Shown here: in pieces, positions 15,461-24,398 of the stretch
Numbering within the stretch: position 1 is the stretch's first letter
Layout: each line of letters opens with the position of its first letter
Assembly (NCBI GenBank): GCA_045580325.1
Contig: JAZNNR010000026.1
Coordinates: 1-27,625, forward strand
Length of the DNA stretch: 27,625 bases
Source: SIG672 sp045580325
GTDB lineage: Bacteria > Bacillota > Clostridia > Oscillospirales > CAG-272
Direction: 5' to 3'
The notes under the pieces: generated by a model
Told to the model about the DNA's origin: nothing
Database searches by the model: none
Seen by the model: the letters and a program-made list of their open reading frames with translations, nothing else
Position numbers and translations under genes: made by a program

Positions 15461-15485
15461 TACTTAGGAAAGGAAGGAATATACT

Positions 15486-18400
15486 GTGATGCGTATATCA
15501 GTCTATAAAAAAAGATTATATGCTCTAATGCTTGTGGTGGCGACGCTTTTGACGTCGGTGCCTTTTTCCGCTTTTCCTGTTTTTTCCGAAACAAAATCCG
15601 AGGAGAAAGTCCCCATAGCTATTACGCTCGACGGAAAAGAAATCACCGAGTGCGAGCTTTACGAATTTGACAAGATAGTACTGCACGCAAAGACCGACGG
15701 CGATGAAAACAACCTCTACGCCTGGCAGATATGCGATCCTGACGATACAGAAAGATGGGTAGACATTTACGGTCAGATCAGGGAGAATATTTCTGTAACC
15801 TATGCTCTTGTCGGCAGTATGACCGACCAAAGCGGAATCGCCCGCCTAAGATGCAGACTGACAAATGGTGAAGCTGAACATTTCAGCGAGAGTGTCAGTA
15901 TAAAAATTGTGTACAGCGTTTCGGGTATGTCTGAGCACACACCTGTTGAAGCTCCTTCTAAGGCTCCCCGCCTAATGAAAGCAAGCGGTATTAACAGTAG
16001 TAGTAATAGCAGCGGCAATTCATCTTACGATACTTGTTCTATCGTTATAAACTACCTTTTCGATAACAATTCGATGGCGTTTGAGCCGTACGGTGCATCG
16101 GTTGCAAAAGGAAGTGACTTCTCGGCTACCGTAACAAGCCCTACCGTCGTAGGATACGAGCCATACCGCCGTATTGAAGAAGGATACTTCCCTGCTAAAA
16201 CAGTCGAGCTTAACTATACAAACATTCAGTCGGATATTACTATAAACATTATTTACGAGCCCGCGCTCGTAAACTTCGCAGTACATCACCATCTGCAAAA
16301 TCTTCACAATGACGATTATTCGATAAGCTACGATCTTATTACCTACGGGCAGGCTCTTACCGAAACGCTCGTTCCCGACGACCTTACTCTCAGCGAAGAC
16401 GATCTTCCCGGATTCAAAGCACTTGCTTATGAGCGTCTTGCAGTTGCAGCCGACGGAAGCACGGTCGTTGAGATACGTTATGACAGAAACTACTATCTCG
16501 TTGACTTCGATATGGCGGGCGGCTACGGCGTTGATCCGGTATATACGCGCTACGGAATGAATGTGGGCGCAGGTATCCCTACAAGACACGGATACGTCTT
16601 TGGCGGTTGGGAACTCGTTTCTTACGGCGATGGTGCTCCCACCGACGAGCAAAAGGCTCTCTTTGACATCAACAACGAAAGACAGATAAACGTTCCCGCC
16701 GCTAATTTGCGTTACCGCGCAAAGTGGATAACTCAGGAAACCACCTACACGATGGTTTTCTGGCAGGAAAACGCAGAAGATAACGGATACAGCTACTGGG
16801 GTTATCTTGACAATATTCCTGCAATATCGGGAAGTCTTGTCAGCGGTGCCGACCGTGTTGACGAGGTACCCGGTATTGACGATGAAAATTATTTCACCTA
16901 CAACCCCGGCAAGACAGACAAAAACGTGCTCGTCGAGGGCGACGGTTCGACTATCGTAAACGTTTACTATACGAGAAATTATTACAAGCTGACCTTCAAG
17001 GCAAACGCAAAATGTGCAATTCCCGAAAAGCATACGCACGGCGACGCTTGCTACGACATAGTTTGCGACAGAGGACACACACACGACGAGAACTGTCTGC
17101 CCAGACTCCTTTGCGAAATTCCGGAGCACACAGCGCACACAGACGAGTGTCTTACCTGCACGCTCGCTGAGCATAGCGCACACACATCTGCGTGCTGTCC
17201 CAAAGCAGAACACACTCATACTATCAGCTGTTGGAATAATATCGGTAACAAATCGACGTTATTCAATGCTCCGAAAAACCCCGAGGACGGACAGATCTAC
17301 CGTTCGGGACGTTACTACATATATATAAAAGGAAGCTGGTACCGTTATAACGGCTACGGTGCTTCCTCAGGCGACATCGTTGACCCGAGATGCGGATACT
17401 CCTCTGAGCACACGCACGGCTCAAGCGACTGCCAGTGCACTCTCCCAATTCACGTACACAGCTCAAGCTGCTACAAGGACGTTATCCATACGCACAGCAG
17501 CGACTGTTACAGCTACTCCTGCGGTGAAATCGAGCATACTCACAGCAGTACGTGTTACCGCCTCAAGTGCGGAATTACTGAGAATCACACTCACAGTACA
17601 AACTGCACCAACACGAGTCGATCTAACACAGTGAAAACGCTCTACAAAAAGTACGGTCAGTCGATAGACGATCAGTGGCCTGTACGCGACGATAACGGAA
17701 AGGTCTATAACAGCGGTGAACGTTGGACTCCTTCCGATTCGTCATATTATAGTCAGGTTTTGGTTTATATCTCTTCTATGACTCCGGACGACTTCACCCT
17801 TACGCTCAGCACTGCAAACTACTCTACCTATACGATGAAGTATTATTTGCAGGTGCTTGACGGCGAAGAGTTCGACGTAACCTACAACGGCATCAACTAC
17901 GCTTTGATGACCGAGATCAAGGCAAATTACAACTACGTTACAAAAGCAGAAGACTTCTTCGATATAAAGGGATTTTACCAAGCATATTCAAATCCCTCAT
18001 TCACTAACGACAAAATAGAAAACAAATACGACATAAGCTTCTACTATAACAGAATAACAGACCACTATTTGCAGTTCTCAAGTAACGGTGTCGTGCTTGA
18101 AGAAAAGAACGAGCACGGTATTCCGTACGGCGCACTTATTGACTCCCACAACTTCACACCCGATTATCCGAGTACGCTCGAGCCTAACGCATATGAGTTC
18201 GCAGGCTGGTACACATCTCCGGGCTGCTTTGATATGACAGAGGTTGATTGGAGCAGTCTTACGATGCCCGAGGGAGATCTGATGCTTTATGCAAACTGGG
18301 TTCCCATTAAGCATACGGTCAGAGTCTTTAAGGATTCAACTCTTTCCGAGCAGATCGGTACAACGCAGAAGGTTGACCACAAAGCGTTTGCACACGCTCC

Positions 18401-20093
18401 CGCAGCCATACCCGACAACGGCAACTACGTTTTTCAGGGTTGGTTCTACAAGGACGTGGAAAATGGCGTAGAGATTGAAAAAGCATTCGTATTTACAGGA
18501 ATTCCTATCATTGACGATATCGACGTTTACGCAAAGTGGAGCTCACACGTTTCGGTAAACTATACTATCCACTACGTTCTCAAGGTAACAGGAATCAAGA
18601 TAGCGGACGATACTGTCGGTACAGCTATCGCAGGACACAATAAGACGTTTGAGGCAAAGGCAAATTCGGATCTTTATGAAGGCTATCAGACAGGATATTA
18701 CCCTCTTGCAAACAGCCACACGATAACTATGAGTGTTGACGGATCGCACGAATATACCTTCGAATATATTTTCGTTGAATCGATGCCCTACCTCGTAAGA
18801 TACGTTGACCTAGCTACCGGCGAGGAAATTCTCCCCTCCAAGCGCGTCGATGACAACAAGCATTCGGTAATTACCGAAACCTTTGTTCGAGTCAATGACA
18901 TGATGCCCGATGCTTACCAGAAGCGTCTTCTCCTTTCAGCAGACGAGAAGGATTCTGACAACGACGGCATTTACGACTCAAACGTTATTACCTTTTATTA
19001 CAGCGCAGATAAAGAACACGCTTATTACAGAGTTGTTCATTATATTCAGAACATATCAGGTCAGACCTACCGCGAATACCGTTCGGTAGAGGCGGTTGGA
19101 ATCATCGGTCAGGAATATTCTGCCGAAGCGCTCTCAATCACAGGTTTTACTTTCGTTCCGTCAAGCGCCAAAATAAACGGTGTTGTTACTCCGACTGACG
19201 AATCATCAGTAAGCTCTGTTCTCGATTCAAACGGAATGCTTATCGAGCTTTACTACGACAGAATCACTGTAAACTATACCGTAAAATACATTGACGATAC
19301 AACCAAAGAGCCGCTTGCCGACGACAAGATCGGAAGCGGACTGTACGGCGCACAGATTGCGGAATACGCTCTTGACTTAAGATCCAAGGGCTATACCCTC
19401 CACAGCGAAAATCTGAAAACGCTTATGCTTTCAGCAAATGATCAGCTCAACGTTATCGAATTCGTGTACACTCAGTCGACCGTTTCGATAAAATACCAGA
19501 TAGTAGGTCCTGAAGGCTGCGGATCTCTCACTCAGTCCTCTGAAAACACTCTGGCAGTTGACGGCACTCTCAACGGATCATCTCCGATAGTATATTCGGG
19601 ATACCGCTTTATCACTTGGTATGTAGACGAGGCGTGCACTATTCCCGTAGATCCCGCGTTTTTGGATAGCGCGACAAATACTCTAACTCCGACTAAGCCC
19701 GAGGGCTCGGTTTGGGTGGACGGCACGACCTTCTACGCTCTGTTTGAAGCGGACACGACAGAGCTTACGATAATAACTTCGGGAATTTCCGATCAGGATT
19801 CTCCTCAGTCTCTCATTTTCCGAATTCAAGGAATCGACGGAAGTGACACTCAAAAAATCGATCTTACCGTAAGCATTATCGGAAACTCGTCAACAACTAT
19901 CGTCGGGCTTCCGGTCGGAAGCTACACGGTAACCGAGATTACCGACTGGGCGTGGCGTTACTCTGAGGAAAACGAAGTAAGAGAGATAACTCTCGTCGTT
20001 GACAAGAACGCCAACGTCGTAAGATACGAAAACGAAAGAACAAACGGTGCTTGGCTCGACGGAAACTCGGACAGTAGCGGCTCGTTTAACTAA
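15486..20093 (+). CDS. giant secreted repeat protein with His/Cys array
   Basis: A 1,535-residue protein with an N-terminal signal peptide (hydrophobic core about 11-30). Segments of InlB B-repeat type (for example GYVFGGWE...YRAKW about 340-420, YEFAGWYTS...YANW, YVFQGWFY...VYAKW, YRFITWYVD...YALF) alternate with MucBP-like units such as YTVKYIDDTTKEPLADDKIG. Residues about 509-707 are a His/Cys-rich array with about ten H-x-H...C motifs (HTHGDAC, HTHDENC, HTHSSDC, HTHSSTC). A SpaA/Cna-like beta domain (GLPVGSYTVTEITDW) lies near the end, which reads NERTNGAWLDGNS. No LPxTG, membrane helix or cell-wall domain is seen. The start is GTG at 15486 or ATG at 15489, after AAGGAAGGA. It is probably an adhesin or scaffold of the matrix. 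Confidence 0.85.
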   Translation: MMRISVYKKRLYALMLVVATLLTSVPFSAFPVFSETKSEEKVPIAITLDGKEITECELYEFDKIVLHAKTDGDENNLYAWQICDPDDTERWVDIYGQIRENISVTYALVGSMTDQSGIARLRCRLTNGEAEHFSESVSIKIVYSVSGMSEHTPVEAPSKAPRLMKASGINSSSNSSGNSSYDTCSIVINYLFDNNSMAFEPYGASVAKGSDFSATVTSPTVVGYEPYRRIEEGYFPAKTVELNYTNIQSDITINIIYEPALVNFAVHHHLQNLHNDDYSISYDLITYGQALTETLVPDDLTLSEDDLPGFKALAYERLAVAADGSTVVEIRYDRNYYLVDFDMAGGYGVDPVYTRYGMNVGAGIPTRHGYVFGGWELVSYGDGAPTDEQKALFDINNERQINVPAANLRYRAKWITQETTYTMVFWQENAEDNGYSYWGYLDNIPAISGSLVSGADRVDEVPGIDDENYFTYNPGKTDKNVLVEGDGSTIVNVYYTRNYYKLTFKANAKCAIPEKHTHGDACYDIVCDRGHTHDENCLPRLLCEIPEHTAHTDECLTCTLAEHSAHTSACCPKAEHTHTISCWNNIGNKSTLFNAPKNPEDGQIYRSGRYYIYIKGSWYRYNGYGASSGDIVDPRCGYSSEHTHGSSDCQCTLPIHVHSSSCYKDVIHTHSSDCYSYSCGEIEHTHSSTCYRLKCGITENHTHSTNCTNTSRSNTVKTLYKKYGQSIDDQWPVRDDNGKVYNSGERWTPSDSSYYSQVLVYISSMTPDDFTLTLSTANYSTYTMKYYLQVLDGEEFDVTYNGINYALMTEIKANYNYVTKAEDFFDIKGFYQAYSNPSFTNDKIENKYDISFYYNRITDHYLQFSSNGVVLEEKNEHGIPYGALIDSHNFTPDYPSTLEPNAYEFAGWYTSPGCFDMTEVDWSSLTMPEGDLMLYANWVPIKHTVRVFKDSTLSEQIGTTQKVDHKAFAHAPAAIPDNGNYVFQGWFYKDVENGVEIEKAFVFTGIPIIDDIDVYAKWSSHVSVNYTIHYVLKVTGIKIADDTVGTAIAGHNKTFEAKANSDLYEGYQTGYYPLANSHTITMSVDGSHEYTFEYIFVESMPYLVRYVDLATGEEILPSKRVDDNKHSVITETFVRVNDMMPDAYQKRLLLSADEKDSDNDGIYDSNVITFYYSADKEHAYYRVVHYIQNISGQTYREYRSVEAVGIIGQEYSAEALSITGFTFVPSSAKINGVVTPTDESSVSSVLDSNGMLIELYYDRITVNYTVKYIDDTTKEPLADDKIGSGLYGAQIAEYALDLRSKGYTLHSENLKTLMLSANDQLNVIEFVYTQSTVSIKYQIVGPEGCGSLTQSSENTLAVDGTLNGSSPIVYSGYRFITWYVDEACTIPVDPAFLDSATNTLTPTKPEGSVWVDGTTFYALFEADTTELTIITSGISDQDSPQSLIFRIQGIDGSDTQKIDLTVSIIGNSSTTIVGLPVGSYTVTEITDWAWRYSEENEVREITLVVDKNANVVRYENERTNGAWLDGNSDSSGSFN

Positions 20094-20120
20094 AATAAGG
20101 TCAATGAAAGGGGCGACGTA

Positions 20121-20684
20121 ATGAAAATTTTTAATATAAAAAACAAAAAAGCTTGGATATACGTTGCCTGTGCTTTGGCTCTTATCCTTACAATAACGGC
20201 GGGAACTGCGGCTTATCTGGTTTCTCAGTCCGAAAAAGTAGAGAACGAATTTGTACCGTCATACGTTGCTTGTGAGGTGCAGCAAACGCTCGACGGAAAT
20301 TCAAAGAAAGATATTAACGTAAAAAACACGGGCAACATCAACGCTTATATCCGCGCTACCGTGATAATAAACTACGTGGACGAGAATGACGAAAGTCGAG
20401 TATGGGCAATAGCACCCGAACAAGACGTTGACTACACTATCGTATGGGGTGATTCGGGTTGGAATAAGGGAGCTGACGGATTCTGGTATTACACAAGCTC
20501 GATCGAGCCCGAGGCTTACACCGAAGATCTGATCGTCAGCGTTACAGATCTCGGAAAAGCGCCGAGCGGATTTCAGCTTTCCGTAAAGGTTTTGGCTACC
20601 GCCATACAGGCTGATCCTGTAAGCGTGGTTATCGAAACCTGGGGCGTTACCGAAAGCGGTGGACGTATTACTCCGATAGGTTAA
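20121..20684 (+). CDS. TasA/camelysin-like secreted protein 4 (SipW-type signal)
   Basis: A 187-residue protein, last gene of the locus, 27 nt after the giant gene, with AAAGGGG before the ATG. The signal peptide ends in AGTAAYLVSQSEKVENEF, as in the SipW class. The mature part differs more from the other three: it has NVKNTGNINAYIRATVIINY, a Trp-rich middle and a C-terminal ATAIQADPVSVVIETWGV block that only partly resembles the AIQxxGF block. Its place directly after the giant protein, and NTGNINAYIR, which is typical of proteins that complete a subunit beta-sandwich, suggest a linker or anchor. That role is inference. Confidence 0.8.
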   Translation: MKIFNIKNKKAWIYVACALALILTITAGTAAYLVSQSEKVENEFVPSYVACEVQQTLDGNSKKDINVKNTGNINAYIRATVIINYVDENDESRVWAIAPEQDVDYTIVWGDSGWNKGADGFWYYTSSIEPEAYTEDLIVSVTDLGKAPSGFQLSVKVLATAIQADPVSVVIETWGVTESGGRITPIG

Positions 20685-20693
20685 AAAACAAAA

Positions 20694-20735
20694 GACACAT
20701 CATTTTGGCTAAAACCCGAAGTGATGTGTTTTTTA
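20694..20735 (+). terminator. terminator of the SipW locus (palindrome copy 3)
   Basis: GACACATCAT...AAGTGATGTGT stem followed by a T-run, 10 nt after the last gene of the locus. Confidence 0.92.
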
Positions 20736-20843
20736 TTAACACCCAAAAAGAGAAAAAATGGGGAGTTATCCTGTTTTTTGCCCACAGAGCGTGCTCTCAT
20801 ATACCCAAATTGTAAATAATGCTATTTTTTCGGTAAATATGAG

Positions 20844-20872
20844 ATGACAAACCGACCCTTCTATGATATAAT
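20844..20872 (+). promoter_or_regulatory. promoter of the AraC-type regulator operon
   Basis: ATGACA (20844-20849), 17-nt spacer ending TGA (extended -10), TATAAT (20867-20872). The start codon lies 38 nt downstream. Confidence 0.85.
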
Positions 20873-20910
20873 TTGGCTATGAACAAACAGTTTGATACAC
20901 AGGAGCAGCT

Positions 20911-21780
20911 ATGGAATACACAAAAACACTTATTGATATAACATCTACACCCGAATCGTCCGACAGTATGTATTCTCTTATTTGTCTGAAAGCAGACGGA
21001 CTTTTGCTGACACTTAACAGTATTCGTTGCTATCTCGACGGGCATTATCTGCTATGCCTGAGTCAAGATGACCGTCTTAGTGTTCATAACGGATACTGCG
21101 AAGCGCAGACTCTGCATTTTTTACCATATTTTTATAACGTCAATCTGAATCATAAGGTGATCGGGCTAAATATATACGAGGAGATGCGAACGCTCTACGG
21201 TTATCCCGACTTTCACCTGTTTCGCTCCCGCGATGATAGTTTTTTCGGTATCGTTCGGCTGAACGACGAGGAATACGATATGATAAAGCTATGCTTTCAG
21301 CGAGCAAGACAACATATTGAAAGCCACTCGGAAGATAAAATGTGGTCCTGCCGTGCACGCTCCGTTATGATATCTATTCTGCGCATAGCCGAGGGCGCAT
21401 ATCTTGGAGAACAGTCTGAAAAAGGCAACGATATTCTCAGGTATATCCGAGATAATATTGGGAAAGAGATTACCCTGCCCGCCCTTTGCAAGCAGTTTAA
21501 TACCAACCGCACTACGCTGACCGATCTGATGAAAGAGCTCACAGGGCTCTCACCTATGCAGTACGTACTGGAGGAAAGGCTGAACCAAAGCCGTCCCGAC
21601 CTTCTTTTCACCTCGATTCCTGTCAGCGAGATCGCCGAAAAATATGGCTTCGATGATACAAATTACTATATCCGCGCCTTCAAAAAGCGCTTTGGTATAA
21701 CACCTTTGCAGTATCGCGGCAAGGGACTGGAGGAGCGGATCAAAAACGAGAATATCTATCGCGAAAAGGAGCAAAAATAA
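20911..21780 (+). CDS. AraC-family transcriptional regulator
   Basis: A 289-residue regulator. The N-terminal part (1 to about 170) resembles the cupin-like sensor domains of this family, with HFLPYFYNVNLNHKVIG, but its ligand cannot be read. The C-terminal part (about 180-285) has the two helix-turn-helix motifs: LPALCKQFNTNRTTLTDLMK and VSEIAEKYGFDDTNYYIRAF, followed by KKRFGITPLQYR, the AraC signature end. AGGAG precedes the ATG. Its stop overlaps the start of the next gene, so both products are made from one message. It lies just after the SipW locus and could control it, but nothing in the sequence proves this. Confidence 0.92.
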   Translation: MEYTKTLIDITSTPESSDSMYSLICLKADGLLLTLNSIRCYLDGHYLLCLSQDDRLSVHNGYCEAQTLHFLPYFYNVNLNHKVIGLNIYEEMRTLYGYPDFHLFRSRDDSFFGIVRLNDEEYDMIKLCFQRARQHIESHSEDKMWSCRARSVMISILRIAEGAYLGEQSEKGNDILRYIRDNIGKEITLPALCKQFNTNRTTLTDLMKELTGLSPMQYVLEERLNQSRPDLLFTSIPVSEIAEKYGFDDTNYYIRAFKKRFGITPLQYRGKGLEERIKNENIYREKEQK

Positions 21781-23150
21781 TGAAACCCGAAGAATTTGAA
21801 TCATACGTCCGAAAAGGACTTGGGCGTGCTATAATTCTTTTAAAAGAAGAGGAGAACAAAGAGCCTTATCGAAAGCTTCTCATCGATATGCTTACCGATG
21901 ATGATTTATCGGGTCGCTTTTGGGGAGAATACGAGAAGGAGCTTATCGACTGTTTCGATGACCGCGATGATGTCGCGCGCGAAATTGCCCAGGCAAACCT
22001 TGCGTTAATGGAGCGCGGAAGGTCAAATATTTTAATGGTTGGTCTGCTCGTGCTTCTCGGATACAGAGATGCCGTAGCAGAGATTGCCGAGCGTCGATAC
22101 CGCAAGTCTTATGCAGAGCTGCTTGAATTCACAAAGCGCGGCGATTCTGACGAAAAATATCCACCCTGTGCAGGCGAGTACTTCAAAATATCATCCGATC
22201 TGGCAGCCTGTAAGGTCGACAGTACTCGAATGAAGCAAATACTTACCGACATAGCCGATCTGTACCGTTATTCTGAATGTCCCGTAGTGCCCGAATATCA
22301 AAATCCTCTTTTTACAATTTTGGACAAATATGGCAAGGACGCCCTCTCTCCGCTGATAGACGAGGTCGTCAGGGAGCATCCGTACGGAAGCAAATTTGAA
22401 AGGCACGTCCCGAAGCTATCTCAGTTCCCTCCCGAGCCGTTAGAAAAAATCACGGCAGAGGATATTTTAGCCAGCGAAAGCTTTGGTGAAGAATACGCTC
22501 GCCTGTACGTTTCCTTTGTGAACGCCGACGAATCGGTGGTACGTAAGGTAGCAGAGCGTATTTTAAGCGAGTCCGACAGAAAGCGTCAGCTTCATTGGCT
22601 CTCTTTCTTTACAACCGCGGTCTTGCCCGAAATGCTTCCGCCCGTATTCCCTCTTGATCCGACACCGCTTGTCGAAACGGTAATACAGCTGGAGCCTGTA
22701 ATGTACGACGATTCAAACTCCCGTAACAATGACGCTACACGCTATTTGAATGCGCTCATCTTTATGAGGCATCCGTCTGTGAAGTCGCTTGCCAAAAGAA
22801 TACTTGAAAACAAGGAGTGCCCCGATTATATTCGTAGTTATGCGCTTCGAATGTTCTACGGTGCCAACTACAGCTCCGAAGACCGCGAAGAATTCACTTC
22901 CCTGCTTTTGTCTGAAAGCTCACCCGACCGCAACGTACTCTTCCGCATTTACGCAGATCTGATCGCTCAAAAGACACCCGATATTCCCCTTGATCTTATC
23001 CCGTACGTCTTTGAAGCCTGCGACCATCCTTGGTTCCGTTACATTCTTGTAAAGGAGTTCATAAAAGCAGACGCCCTTCCCGATGAGATCAGAGCGGAAT
23101 GTACTTTAGATGCCTGCAAATATACCCGCCAACTTGTAGCAGAGTTTTGA
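21780..23150 (+). CDS. hypothetical helical (HEAT-like) protein coupled to the AraC regulator
   Basis: A 456-residue soluble protein of charged, helix-forming sequence with no signal peptide or membrane segment. Repeating pairs of amphipathic helices such as DDREDVAREIAQANLAL-like, ESVVRKVAERILSESDRKR and HPSVKSLAKRILENKECPD suggest an alpha-solenoid of HEAT type. I do not recognise a named family. The ATG at 21780 shares its first base with the stop of the AraC gene (TAATGA), and AAAGGAG lies inside that gene's end, so translation is coupled. Such a partner could bind or sequester the regulator or a target protein. That is inference only. Confidence 0.75.
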   Translation: MKPEEFESYVRKGLGRAIILLKEEENKEPYRKLLIDMLTDDDLSGRFWGEYEKELIDCFDDRDDVAREIAQANLALMERGRSNILMVGLLVLLGYRDAVAEIAERRYRKSYAELLEFTKRGDSDEKYPPCAGEYFKISSDLAACKVDSTRMKQILTDIADLYRYSECPVVPEYQNPLFTILDKYGKDALSPLIDEVVREHPYGSKFERHVPKLSQFPPEPLEKITAEDILASESFGEEYARLYVSFVNADESVVRKVAERILSESDRKRQLHWLSFFTTAVLPEMLPPVFPLDPTPLVETVIQLEPVMYDDSNSRNNDATRYLNALIFMRHPSVKSLAKRILENKECPDYIRSYALRMFYGANYSSEDREEFTSLLLSESSPDRNVLFRIYADLIAQKTPDIPLDLIPYVFEACDHPWFRYILVKEFIKADALPDEIRAECTLDACKYTRQLVAEF

Positions 23151-23214
23151 TGTCGCTTTGCTAGAGGAAGCGCCCGCGGGGCACTTATGAATGACCCGCG
23201 AAAAATCAAACAAA

Positions 23215-23256
23215 GACACATCATTTTGGTTAAACCATAGTGATGTGTCTTTTTTA
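23215..23256. terminator. terminator after the helical protein gene (palindrome copy 4)
   Basis: GACACATCAT...AGTGATGTGTC stem with a T-run on the plus strand. It also ends minus-strand transcription from the LRR gene weakly, since the minus-strand tail is T-rich as well. Confidence 0.88.
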
Positions 23257-23263
23257 TATAAGT

Positions 23264-23291
23264 AAACCGCCGCACAAAAATGCGGCGGTTT
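23264..23291 (-). terminator. hairpin downstream of the LRR lipoprotein gene
   Basis: A perfect 11-bp stem AAACCGCCGCA/TGCGGCGGTTT with a 6-nt loop, 11 nt past the LRR stop codon. The tail is not a clean T-run. Confidence 0.7.
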
Positions 23292-23302
23292 GTGTATGTT
23301 TA

Positions 23303-24235
23303 TTATTCCAATGTTCCGTCGGAGCACTGAACGGTGTAATTACTTGTCCAATAATCGTCTGCAACGACGGCTGATCCTGTTGTTTCAATTTCTTTAAACT
23401 GAGCCTTTGTTCCCGTGTATTTTATCGTGATGCCGTCGAAAAATGCTGAATAGTCAATGCTGATCACACTTTCGGGAATTGTTATGCTCTTAAGGCTTTG
23501 GCAATACCAGAATGCCAAACCGCCAATGCTCACTACGCTGTCGGGGATAGTTACGCTCGTAAGATCGTAGCAATCGTGGAACGCTTCAGAGCATATAATT
23601 TTTGTGCCCGAAGGTATTGCAAAAGAGCTTACATTAACGTCTATAGCTTCCCACAGTACGAGGTGGGGATTACCGCTGTTTCCAAGGTATTTACCGTTAC
23701 TATGTTCGCTATATTGAAGCGAGGTACATCCATTAAACGCACCGTCGCCGATTTTAGTTATGCTCTCAGGAATCGTTATCTCTGTAAGTGCATCACAACC
23801 CGAAAACGCTTCTCCGCCGATGCTTGTTACGCTGCTTGGGAGAGTCATACTCGTAAGAGCGTAGCAATTTTTGAACGCACCATCGCCTATGCTCTTTACG
23901 CTGTCAGGAATAGTTATATTTGTAAGATTATCGCAGCCGAGGAACGCAGAATCGCCGATGGTCTTTACGCTGTCGGGAATAGTTACGCTCACGATAGATG
24001 AGCAGTCGTGGAAGGCACTAACACCGATGCCGGTAACAGGCTTGTTATTGTAGGTTGAGGGAATAACAACATCTTCAGTTGATTCATCGTCGATACCGAC
24101 AACTAAATAGCCCTCTCCATCATCGGACTCCCTAAAATCAAATCCGCCATCATCCATAAAGAGACCGCACGCCGAAAAACACGCAAGACAGAGTGTGAGC
24201 GCGAGTAAAAGTGCCGTAATTTTTGTTCTTTTCAT
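23303..24235 (-). CDS. BspA-type leucine-rich repeat lipoprotein
   Basis: A 310-residue exported lipoprotein with lipobox CFSAC (Cys23), an acidic linker, then LRR_5 (BspA-like) repeats of about 23 residues. Typical units read VTIPDSVKTIGDSAFLGCDN and ITIPDSVKSIGDGAFKNC; about eight can be counted, with a non-repeat insert around residues 185-215. These repeats form surface domains used for adhesion or binding to host or other cells. I chose the ATG at 24235 because AGGAG lies just upstream and the product then begins with a proper signal peptide; the longer frame to 24301 does not. It is divergent from the small XRE regulator and shares its operator region. Confidence 0.9.
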   Translation of the reverse strand: MKRTKITALLLALTLCLACFSACGLFMDDGGFDFRESDDGEGYLVVGIDDESTEDVVIPSTYNNKPVTGIGVSAFHDCSSIVSVTIPDSVKTIGDSAFLGCDNLTNITIPDSVKSIGDGAFKNCYALTSMTLPSSVTSIGGEAFSGCDALTEITIPESITKIGDGAFNGCTSLQYSEHSNGKYLGNSGNPHLVLWEAIDVNVSSFAIPSGTKIICSEAFHDCYDLTSVTIPDSVVSIGGLAFWYCQSLKSITIPESVISIDYSAFFDGITIKYTGTKAQFKEIETTGSAVVADDYWTSNYTVQCSDGTLE

Positions 24236-24328
24236 TTTCTTTTCTCCTAACATATTTGAATTTTTATATGCATCAAAGTCAAGTACGCTGAAAGCACTCA
24301 ACTCTGATGACTTAATATATCACAAAAT

Positions 24329-24368
24329 GAGATATTTGTCAATATCTCATTGCGAGATTTTGTATAAT
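24329..24368. promoter_or_regulatory. operator and -10 region between the LRR and XRE genes
   Basis: A perfect palindrome GAGATATT-tgtc-AATATCTC (24329-24348) is followed by a half-site GAGATTTT (24354-24361) and then TATAAT (24363-24368) for the XRE gene. An outer CAAAAT...ATTTTG pair extends the symmetry. Its location suits binding by the XRE protein and autoregulation. Confidence 0.65.
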
Positions 24369-24398
24369 ATTTTCATATACTACATTAGGGGTGAAAAA

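Noticed and set aside
16020..17219. 399-codon open frame antisense to the giant repeat gene
   Set aside because: No ribosome site or promoter, and the giant gene on the plus strand has clear domains throughout this stretch.
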